Origin: Mesostigma viride
Taxonomy: Eukaryota; Streptophyta; Mesostigmatophyceae; Mesostigmatales; Mesostigmataceae
Direction of reading: 5' to 3'
NCBI GenBank assembly: GCA_009746045.1
Contig: RPFO01000127.1
Span: forward strand, 126,001 to 190,000
Length of the DNA: 64,000 nucleotides
This document shows, piece by piece, positions 10,698 through 19,302 of this stretch (position 1 is the first letter of the stretch; each line of letters begins with the position of its first letter). The notes under the pieces were generated by a model. That model ran no database searches. It saw only the letters and a list, made by a program, of their open reading frames with translations, and was not told where the DNA came from. The position numbers were made by a program, and so were the translations under genes.

Positions 10698-12663
10698 CTA
10701 CTCTAGTTGACTCCGCGTCGGGCTACCATCTGATTTTTCTATCCTATCCCCTACCCCGGGACCCAAGCCCATGGGCAGGGCTACTACTCCCGAGGAGCGG
10801 TGGGACGGGAGGCCGCCTCGCCCGACCACCCGCCCTCTTCCCCCCCTCCTCCTCTTCGTCAGCCCCCTCCTCATCGTCATACTCGTAGCCAGCCACTGCC
10901 TGCGTTTGGCCGGAAGAGGAGGACTGTCGCCGCGCCTCAATCTCGTTGACCGCGCGCAACACACCCTTGGTAGAGTTGGTCGCGGGTGGTCGCGGCTGCT
11001 GGTACTGCGTCGGGACCTGTCTGGCGTGCTGCAGGCGAGCCGCACGCTCACCCGCGTTGCGGGGTCGGTCCCGAGGACCGGAGGGTCGGGGCGGCTGCCG
11101 AAGGCCGGGCCGGAGAAACGAACGCTGGGTGTCCCTTCTCCAGCCCCGCGACCGGCGTTCTTGCCCCGGAGCTTGGGGCAGTCGCGCTTGAGGTGCCCCA
11201 CCTCACTGCACATGAAGCAGCGCGCCTTGCTAGCATCGATCGCGTTGACGCCAAGGTCAGTGTAGCCATCATCAGGGTCGTCGGGGTACTCCTCCTCCTC
11301 CTCGCCGATGAGCTCCGTAGAGTACATCTGGTTCACCCGTCGCGGACCTGCAGTGGCTGACCTGAAGAAACGGCGCACCGAGGGTGCGCGCCCGCGAGCC
11401 ACCACGTCGGCCACCTGCAGAAGGTATCTCTGGATATTCAGGATGTCCCACTCCTTCCAGGGGACCTCAGCGTAGTGTTTGAATACCTCATCCTGCAGCT
11501 CGGGGCTGAGCGCCTCGATGAATCTGATCTTGTACTCGTACCAGGTCATGTCGGTTAGATAAGCGGCGCTGGACTCAAACTTGGACAGAAACTCGCGATA
11601 TGGGGTGGTCCCCTGGCGTAGCTTGCCGAAAGCGATCCGCTCGTGGAGCTCCGCGTCTGGGGGTATCAGCTTGCGGCGCACCCGGTCCATCAGCTCCTCC
11701 ACGGTCTGTGGGTATGACTGGGATGCGATGCTCTCACAGTTCAGGATGCTCACCACCGAGGGGTCCATGCAGGTGTTAACCACATGCGGGATCAAATCAC
11801 AGGTGGCCAGTTCCCAGCTGTTGTGATTGCACCAAACGGTATACTGCTGTTGCCACATGCGTCCCCATTCGTCGACCTCTCGCGGTTTCATATCCGCGTG
11901 CAGCTTGGGTACATTCTTGAAGGTAGGCATCGGTGGGGCCTTTACCGTGTTAAGCTTAGGCCCACCGACCTCCCTGTAGGAGATGGAGCCGAATGCTGGA
12001 GGCTGCGACCGCGGGAGAGATCCGGATCTGTCCGGTGTGCCGTGTGTCCGGCGCACCTGTACCGACGAGGGGTGTTCGTACCCTGGGTCATCCAGTGCCA
12101 CCCTGCTGAAACTGAGGTTGCCAGCAGGCGCAGGCGAGGGGACCGCGCTTCGGTCAAGCACCCGTGGACGCTGCGGTTGAGGTGCCAGGCGCTGGGCTGG
12201 CGTGTGAGTCTCCTCGTCGCGGGTGGTGACACTGCTCCGGGTCTCCTCTGGGCTGGTCCGTGGTCTATGAGTACCAACGGGCGGGCCCTGCGTGACAGAT
12301 CCCTCGTCCGCCTCGTTAGTCCCTTCCAGGTCATCGAACTCGCCGTCTGCCCCTGGGACTTCCCCTTCCTCGTCCGAATACCATAACGCCGTGGGTAACA
12401 GGGACGTGCTGCCGAAGGAAACTCTGCGTCTGCCCCGGTGTGGGGGGCCCGGTGGAGGTCCTTGGGGCCGCCCCCGACCTGCCCAAGGATGCGTGGGCCG
12501 CCCGGTGACTGGTAGCTGACGGCGGTAGTGCAGGGTATCTTCATTCTCGTCTCTCTGCTGCTCTGGATCAGGTGGTAGCCATTGTGGTCTCGTCTGGGGT
12601 TGTTGCTGCTGCGTCTGGGGTTGCTGCTGTTGCCATTGCTGCTGTGGTGACCGTTGCTGCTGC
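10698..12663 (-). CDS. gag: Gag of chromovirus, C-terminal part (split by hAT)
   Basis: This is the main body of Gag, cut at its N-terminal side by the hAT insertion whose boundary is 12664. In order it has a Gln-rich tail, a Pro/Arg-rich segment (VTGRPTHPWAGRGRPQG), a structured retrotransposon-Gag domain (YTVWCNHNSWELATCDLIPH through LRQGTTPYREFLSKFESSAAYL and KDWDILNIQRYLLQVADVV-like sequence), and one CCHC zinc knuckle, CFMCSEVGHLKRDC, near 11215. A basic Pro/Arg tail follows. Gag forms the particle and the knuckle binds element RNA. The open frame runs on to 12860 only because the first 197 bases of the hAT happen to be open; the native N terminus is at 14837-14414. Confidence 0.88.
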
Positions 12664-14413
12664 CAGTGTGAGATCATACGCCGTATAATACGGTATAATA
12701 CGGTATAATACGTAATACGCTGGCTTTGAGCGTATGATTTTTCATACGTAATACGTTTTAGCGCATAATGACGTATAATACCGTATAATACCGTATAATG
12801 CCGTGTTTTCCGCGTTTTTTTTACGTTTTGCGCGGCTAGGATGCCAGAACGACAGGGCAACGATTTGAAGCCACAGATTTCGTATCTCTACTAATAAGTA
12901 CTGACCCGTCTGAACTTTTACAATTCGACGCGATCTTATTTTGACATTGTGGTGCACAGTGCGCGCACCGTGCGGAGGTGGCCATGGCGACGTGCGTTCC
13001 GTTAAAATATGGCTAATCCGGCGGGCGACAGGCGAAAAAATTAAGCCGATGGTTAAAAGTGATGTTCTATTATGATGTTTCATAGCAAGATCTGCACTAT
13101 TTGCAAATTCGCTGCCTTTGTTGGTACAGATTTGCACGGGGGTCTCATCCAACGTCAATTTGGCCGCGATGAATAATCTAGCATGTGTGCCTGCGACGGT
13201 AGAACTCGACATTCGTGGGTTATTTTGATGCAGCAAGAGCCGTTTAGTAACGGACACCATGAAAATAACCTAAGCATCTTCGATCTGCGGCCATTTCCTG
13301 TCATTTCTAAAATGATTTCGTTCAGGCCTGCGCGATCCGCGGTTAATCCATCCATGGCTGGCTGGCTTTTCTTGCGCGCCTGGGTAGGAAATAATGCCGG
13401 CCGTGGTACGTTGATTTGCCGCATGTCACCGCCCAGTCTGTTTGCGCTCTTAATGAACCTGGCATGAAACTTTTTGCGCCGTTTCTGGGTTTTTCTTGCT
13501 CTTTTGTTCTCCACTTGTTGCAGTTGTGCTATCAGATTTTCCGCAGCTTTCAATGGTTTTCCTTACGCTGCGTATGCCATGCTTCCTAAAGCTACCCAGA
13601 ATTGATCGGGCAGTTATCTGGCTTTGCTACGCTTCCTGTATGGAGGTTTTCACACGGTAGACATTCTATATTGCGTAGTCAAGGACCCTAGCTGCCTGGG
13701 AGCGGCATCACCGTTGCAAGGAGCTGGCGAGCTCATAGACGCCTGTCATGCTCTTCAGCCTGCTGGAAAACAAGGTTGTTGTATGGAAGGTGAGAATATG
13801 TGAGTTACTTATCACATCCCCACCTGTTTAGCCTCCGTGGTTCCCCAACGGGGACACGAGATTAAGTAATATTAATTAATTAATTCAGTTAATTAATTAA
13901 TTAATGCACACCACGAGTCACACACCTGTAGTCACATGCAGCTCAGTATATTCACATAGCATCGCACCATGCAAACATACTACATGCATTAATTGTATAC
14001 TACTGTAGTATTTGCGTGCATGCACAGCCACATATATATATTAAAATATATAATTACTTGCATCAAAGTGAAGGCACCCAAGTAAACATAACCAATATAA
14101 AGCCACATATATACACATACACACAATTATGCATGCGCACGTTTACATTCTCAGTATTACATGCAATACATCGATCGTGTCCACAATATCCACCGTATAG
14201 AGTATAGCCGAGGGTAGGGCAACCTTGGATTATGTCCAAAACAGTGTTAAAAACATGTGGATTGATGGTGGGTGTCTTAAAATGTGTAAAATCAGAGTAT
14301 TCTGAGTGTGTCCGTACGAAAACGTATAATACCGTATTATACCGTATTATACCGTATTATACATTATACTCCACCGTGACCGTATAACGCGTATAACGTA
14401 CGATCTCACTCTG
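12664..14413. mobile_element. Non-autonomous hAT transposon inserted in gag
   Basis: The 1,750-bp element has ends CAGTGTGAGATCATACG (left) and CGTACGATCTCACTCTG (right), which are imperfect inverted repeats. It is flanked by the 8-bp duplication GCTGCTGC at 12656-12663 and 14414-14421. Length of the duplication and the CAGTG ends match hAT. The target is a CAG-repeat tract, so the duplication alone is weak evidence, but the gag frame is restored when the element is removed. Both ends carry repeated GTATAATACGG blocks (12681-12715; 14325-14365). Internal minus-strand frames at 13553-13155 and 13260-12742 are not recognisable as transposase. A stretch near 13830-13905 resembles the TTAATTAA-tailed retroposon ends described elsewhere, so a retroposon may be nested inside. 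Confidence 0.85.
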
Positions 14414-14460
14414 GCTGCTGCTGATGCTGCTGCTGCTGTTGCTGCTGCTGCGGTTGCTGC

Positions 14461-14492
<32 letters not shown>

Positions 14493-14493
14493 T

Positions 14494-14525
<32 letters not shown>

Positions 14526-14837
14526 GGGCTGCTGCTGCCGTTGCTGCTGGAGCCTCTCTCGGTCGTTCCTGTCATCTCTCTGCCTGGGTAAGGCGTCTAT
14601 AATGTCCCCATCCGCTGGGAACCTAGGGTTCTGATCTCTGGATCGTGGGGAGCCTTCCGCAGGTCTCTCCATGACCTCACCTGTATCTGTCCCTGCTTGG
14701 ACGTGCAGTGGTACCTCTATACCCTCTGTACCGTGCTCGTGGTTGTCTACCGGTTCTATCTCTGTATTCTCTAGATCTCGTTCTCTAGCCTCTTCCTCTG
14801 TATCTCTGGCGTTCCTTGTTTGGGACCGTGTGGGCAT
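14414..14837 (-). CDS. gag: Gag N terminus of chromovirus (split by hAT)
   Basis: The product starts at the ATG at 14837-14835 with MPTRSQTRNARDTEEEARER, an acidic and basic region, and then runs into a long polyglutamine tract encoded by CAG/CAA repeats. After removal of the hAT (12664-14413) the Gln tract continues directly into the Gln-rich start of the rest of Gag, which supports one continuous original ORF of roughly 800 residues. The start is the first ATG after the small hybrid-binding-domain ORF, 130 bases upstream. The polyGln tract is itself a repeat likely to vary in length. Confidence 0.75.
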
Positions 14838-14969
14838 GGTGCTCGTACCGGTACCTTACACTGCAGGCAACACCTCCCCAGGAAGGAAGAGAGAGAAAGA
14901 GAGAGAGCAACCACGTGCTATAGAGCTATAACTGTAGAACCTAATACTACTCCCTAGTACTGGTCTCCT

Positions 14970-15308
14970 CTACTGCTTGCTAGGGCCAATGGTCAGCTGA
15001 GAGAAAGTCACTGTAACTGCTGTCCCCTCCCCCTGACTGCTGAGTGTGGGTGGCTTGGAGCATTCACGTGTGGTGTGCATCCCCTCAGGCAATGGCATGT
15101 GTTCCCTAACAAACCTATCTGCCTCTGTAATGTTATCAAACCCTTTCCACTTAGCACTAGAGCCTTGGGACAATATCTTATCTTTAATATGCTCCTCACA
15201 AGTCTTCCAGCTGTAGAATATAGCAGGCCTACCCTTATCCCCGTCGTGAGCTACTGCGTAATAAGGAAATCCAGACTGTCCACCCTTGTTTATTTTACGT
15301 CGTGGCAT
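14970..15308 (-). CDS. Hybrid-binding-domain protein (RNase H1 N-terminal / caulimovirus VI type)
   Basis: A 112-residue ORF lies between the 5' LTR and gag. Residues 13-70 follow the pattern of the RNA:DNA hybrid-binding domain found at the N terminus of eukaryotic RNase H1 and in caulimovirus inclusion-body protein: FPYYAVAHDGDKGRPAIFYS (YYAV..G...GI(F)Y..W), then WKTCEEHI, and AKWKGFDNITEADRFV (the K-G-F...EA..F(V) block). The basic N terminus MPRRKINKGG precedes it and a 40-residue low-complexity tail follows. In RNase H1 the domain grips RNA:DNA hybrids and dsRNA; here it could act on reverse-transcription intermediates or translation of the polycistronic RNA. No catalytic RNase H domain is attached. 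A separate small ORF of this kind upstream of gag is unusual for Ty3/gypsy; capture from a host RNase H1 gene is possible. The frame is intact although pol is broken. Confidence 0.72.
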   Translation of the reverse strand: MPRRKINKGGQSGFPYYAVAHDGDKGRPAIFYSWKTCEEHIKDKILSQGSSAKWKGFDNITEADRFVREHMPLPEGMHTTRECSKPPTLSSQGEGTAVTVTFSQLTIGPSKQ

Positions 15309-16054
15309 GTTACATCATAGTCTGGCAGCGGCTTGCAAGCAAGAGAGAAAGGGGAAACCCAGGCTACCTCTAATGCAGTGACCTTAAACAAACGAGGAGA
15401 GAGAGCACGGGGTATAACACAGCACACGCCCGAGCCTTCCGCAGGAACGGGCTATACGCACACACGGAGGTAAACACCGTCAACACAGTCGGCAACAGCC
15501 AGACGGTATCCACCCCCCACGACCCCTTGCAGGTCAACAACGAATGTCCGTCTCCGCGACGTCCATGGGCACCAACAACATTTACAACCTATAGAGACAC
15601 AACATATAACATAAACCCCCTGCGCGCGCGTTCCCGGATAGAGAGCAAGCTCGCCAGCTAGCCTTCAGCAGGCATAGCTTTGTAAAGAAAGAATTCTAAC
15701 TAGGGGACGTACCATCTTCAATGACGTTAATCCCTCCTGAACTGGCCGCCACCCGGTGTCGTTGAAGGCAAGCCCTGGCCGCCACTAGGTGTCGTTGAAA
15801 ACAGGAGAGCTGAACGCTATCGTTGACAGCACCTCACCACAGGACTATTGCTAGCCCCGCCGAGTATCCCAGACTGGCCGCTTGCTGCTAGGTCGTCGTT
15901 GAATCCCTTTACGGGCTGGCCGCCGGCCTGACAGCAATCGTTGAATTCCGGAACCTCTACCTACGCCAAGCTTCGTCTTGGTATCCTAATTGGCTCACTA
16001 ACCCTCTCCGCGAGAGTTAGCTAACCTTTCCAGCACATTTCCTCCGATAACCAG
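15309..16054 (-). other. 5' leader of chromovirus with repeated CAACGA motif
   Basis: No ORF. Between about 15720 and 15960 the minus strand repeats a unit of the type TTCAACGACACC...GGCGGCCAG about five times at irregular spacing of 40-60 bases. Position between primer binding site and first ORF suggests a packaging or dimerisation region, but that is inference. Confidence 0.5.
16038..16054 (-). other. Probable primer binding site of chromovirus
   Basis: Directly inside the LTR the minus strand reads C then TGGTTATCGGAGG. TGG next to the LTR matches the complement of a tRNA 3' CCA end. The donor tRNA is not identified. Confidence 0.5.
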
Positions 16055-16639
16055 TGTTACGTCCCTGCCCAGACACACCTAGCCTGAGCTACGTAGCGAA
16101 AGACCCTTCTCGCCGGAATTAGGAATAATTCAAGATAGCCTAAAGTAGGTTGCGCTTCACGACGTGAGTCGTGAGATATCTGGCATCACGGCTTGATGCC
16201 AAGCTAATTAGTACACACTTATATTGGCTAGCAATACCAATTACAAATGGATTATTGCCCCGGGCTCAATGTGTAGGCGTATTCGCACTTATCATTCATT
16301 AAACCAAGAGGACGAGACTCTCGTCCTCGGACCAATTTAACCTAGGTTGGTTGCGGCGCAGATACACACCAATTTCCCTAGAACAATCCGAGTCACTCAT
16401 TCCACGTAGGATCCGGGCCGACATCGACCCTCAACTATAGGATCCACGCCTAGAACAACTGACAGACTCAGAACCGGCGCGGCGCCACAGCACCGGCCCC
16501 TAGAAGGACAACCTAGGACCAAAATAACTAGTCCAATTCACACAATAGCCAAGGTCCGTAAAACCCAAGTCCAATAGACTAAACGGCCTTAGTAATTTAT
16601 TCCATTGTTACGTCCGGCCAAAAGGGCAGGGACGTAACA
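16055..16639 (-). repeat. 585-bp 5' LTR of the chromovirus
   Basis: Starts TGTTACGTCCCTGCCC and ends GGGCAGGGACGTAACA, a perfect 16-bp terminal inverted repeat that includes the canonical TG...CA. The outer 66 bases recur at 3817-3882. No target duplication can be tested because the partner LTR is truncated. Confidence 0.88.
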
Positions 16640-18540
16640 TTAAGTTGGCTCCCGCAAACTGAAGATTACCTTGCATGCCCATTGTTGCATGCCTACCCTT
16701 GCCTGCGTTATCCGTCCCACTGCGCATAGTCGTCGCTGAAGTTTGGGGCGAAGCCAGTGGCATAAAGCAAACTAGTGGGGAGGGTTGGCACTTGTCTCAT
16801 TGTCACACGGCGAAATAATATTGTTATTGTGCCGGCTCGTGCGTTTTTTTTGTCGTCCTCGACTTGTCCTCGAGTCGTCGTACTGTAGACCAGGGCCAGA
16901 CCAGGGCCAGACCATTGATTTTTTTTCCAGGTAAATAGGTGTAAAATATAGCCAGTAGTTAATCCCTGCTAAGCCTAGGGTATCAAGATGTTAGTGGCTA
17001 AAACGGAGCCAGACCATTGATTACGCGAGGCACCGATCGGTTGTCGGCCGCTGATAGGCTCTTTTCTAGCTTCGCCTCTACGGACTCGTACGAATTACCA
17101 GGGTTTACTGTACGCCAGGAACAATGTATAATGGCATAACGTGACATATTAGCCAGGTAACATTATAAATTCCGTCGGCATTTCCCATCATCAATCAACA
17201 ATCCCGGCATAAATACTCTGGAGGGGAATCTACACGAGTGCGAACGAGGCCGAACATTATTGACACGCCAACGTGCACGTCACTTCCAAGTTCGCCGTGG
17301 CCCGAAATGCGGCCAATCAAGCATTGTATGCCCCTAAGTTTGTCAACGCGAACTTTCGGCGGGCAGGTTACCATCAATGGTAGTTTATAGTGCGCTCACG
17401 ACAGCAGCAAAACTGATTGCGGGGATCGTTAGTCGCGTACTGCGAATTGCCCTCCGTGCCTTGTGCCGTGAATGAGGTGCGAAAGTTGCGGTGAGAAATT
17501 TGCGGTGCACTGTGATGTTCTCATGTTCGCGTCGAAAGAGGAGAATAGGGCAGCAGGGGGGAGATTTATTTCCATTTATGGCTAGGAGGTGCACGGAATT
17601 CCCACGAAGTGACGAAATTGAGCGCCATAGCTTGATCAGCTGTGACAGCACTAGGAAAGTTTGTCCCAGGCCAGAAGCCGCCTCCGGTGGATAATTTGAT
17701 AGCGAATTTCCGTTTCTACCGAGGCCAGGTGTCAGTTCATGGCACAGCCGGAGGCCGCCGCGGTGTCGGTGCAGAAAACACTCGTGATGGTGGGTTCGCT
17801 GACAGCGCCGTGTAAATGCATAGGCAGTGCCATACCGGCAGATAGGGCAACCGTGCTTGTGACTGTGCTCGTGCCCATGTGAGCCAGATGGATGTTGCTC
17901 CCCAAGTATCTTAGGTTTAATCAATCTCCTGCGTGCGCAGGGGCCGTCATGCGCTCGGCAGGGAATGGCAGCGACTGGTCACTAGCTGCAAGGGGTTGTG
18001 TGGCCTGACTGGGAAGGCTTCATATCTTGCAGACTCCGCGTTGGACGTGGTGCGGATGGTTTATTGTTTATTTTTTCTTTAGTTTTTCTTCATGCAGGTT
18101 TTTTGTCACTCAAACTTGGCTTTTGCATTGTTTTGAGGGCAGACACGGCTTGCTACCCACCCCTCAGTCCCCCACCCTTTCAGCGTAGGCATTTAATTGA
18201 TACCTAGCCATGGAGCTGTGCGGATCTGGAAATGCGCAGGCTGGTTGTGTTTGGGGAGTAATCATGTGGAGTACCATCCAGAGGACCAGTGAAGCAGGTT
18301 AAGTTAACGTGCACAAACTTTCTGGCCCTTTTGGGAATGCTGGAATCTGTGTGTTATATGTATATCCTACACATCATCTTGCATGGAAGACCTGACGTTG
18401 GTTCACCTTACCTCACCGAGGCGTTTCGTACCTTGTTCGTCTCCTCAGTCCAGATTCTGTTTCTCCCCTCCGATGTGATCACCAACCCACCAATGTGCAC
18501 TCTTGTATCCACAACGACCCAGCCAGCCACGCGCCCAGCC
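16640..18540. other. Intergenic region without a confident gene
   Basis: Moderate GC, no recognisable domain. A 179-residue minus frame at 17924-17385 is open and has a His-rich start with a CPIC motif, but no family match is evident and it may be chance. Near 16886-16912 the words CCAGGGCCAGA repeat twice. Confidence 0.5.
17385..17924 (-). CDS. Hypothetical ORF, doubtful
   Basis: A 179-codon open frame with ATG start. The first 60 residues are rich in His and Cys (HSHKHGCPICRYG, then THHHECFLHRHRGG), loosely like a zinc-binding segment, but spacing does not fit a known finger. The rest is low in recognisable features. Neighbouring sequence is non-coding in appearance and no splice-supported extension was found. 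It could be a small real gene, an exon, or chance. Confidence 0.15.
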   Translation of the reverse strand: MIKPKILGEQHPSGSHGHEHSHKHGCPICRYGTAYAFTRRCQRTHHHECFLHRHRGGLRLCHELTPGLGRNGNSLSNYPPEAASGLGQTFLVLSQLIKLWRSISSLRGNSVHLLAINGNKSPPCCPILLFRREHENITVHRKFLTATFAPHSRHKARRAIRSTRLTIPAISFAAVVSAL

Positions 18541-18600
18541 ATGGACCCCACGACGGGACTGCCCCTCTTGTCTTCCTCCGCTCCTCCCCTGTCCACACAC
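18541..18600 (+). other. WASHC3: Candidate first coding exon of WASHC3
   Basis: An ATG here reads MDPTTGLPLLSSS, which resembles the usual MD..GLPL start of WASHC3 proteins. No convincing splice donor follows and the linking residues before VNTF are not found, so this is only a candidate. Confidence 0.25.
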
Positions 18601-19302
18601 ACAGCAGATGCTCAATCTCACCTATAGGGCGCGGACAGATAGGATCACCCTCTCACTTTCAGGGACAGCGCCTCATGCCATGGCTTGCCCCGACGTTGCG
18701 TTGTTCTTCCACTAACGTGAGGTGCCCCTAGTAGCCATTATGGACCGGCGATCTGTCCGCTTTGGCAAATGGCTTGTGGCAAATCGGTGTGCCCTGGTAT
18801 CACCCGATGCCCTGTTGCTCCCTGTGACTGCTATGCTCGCTCGGCACACTATCCATCTGCACCACATCCCAAGCGGTCCTTGGAATGTGCATTCAACGGG
18901 TTCTTTGGTAAGCTGGTGACTGTGCTTGTCATGATCAGACTTTTGACATGCCCATGCACCTCGTATGATTAAAAATAAAATAAAATAATATTATTATAAA
19001 ACAAAAGTATTGTATTAATAATAGCATTTTTACATCGCTGCCCAGCCAGGTGGATCTGCCTGAATGTTGACCGTTCCGCGTAAGAAGGGGAGGTGCCGTT
19101 AAGAGTTTTTTATCGCTCCGCATCGGTGCACAGTCTACCTTTCCGTTTATCCTTGCTTGTTGACGCATGTGCCGACCTTTCATGGACACCTATCTGGAGG
19201 CTGACTGCGTCACGTGGAGGCCAGTGGGTGGGCTCCCTCGCCTTCGCGCTGTTGGCTCCCGTCCCTTGGGCACTGGCTCTCCTCTGTACCGCGCGGCGCC
19301 AG

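Larger units (their letters stand above)
3817..16639 (-). mobile_element. Chromovirus-type Ty3/gypsy LTR retrotransposon, minus strand
   Basis: Read on the minus strand the order is: 5' LTR (16639-16055), a leader with repeats, a hybrid-binding-domain ORF (15308-14970), gag (14837 to 10698, split by a hAT insertion), protease, RT, RNase H, integrase and chromodomain (10600-6662), a long extra ORF (about 6451-4082), a polypurine tract and a truncated 3' LTR (3882-3817). PR-RT-RH-IN order and the terminal chromodomain place it among chromoviruses. Without the hAT it would be about 11.1 kb, long for the group because of the extra ORFs. Several frameshifts in pol and the extra ORF mean this copy is not obviously autonomous. 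The two LTRs can be compared over only 66 bp, where they are identical, so insertion may be recent. Confidence 0.9.

Noticed and set aside
12742-13553. Minus-strand ORFs of 172 and 132 residues inside the hAT element
   Set aside because: No BED finger, catalytic or dimerisation motif of hAT transposase could be seen; AT-rich non-autonomous interior is more likely.
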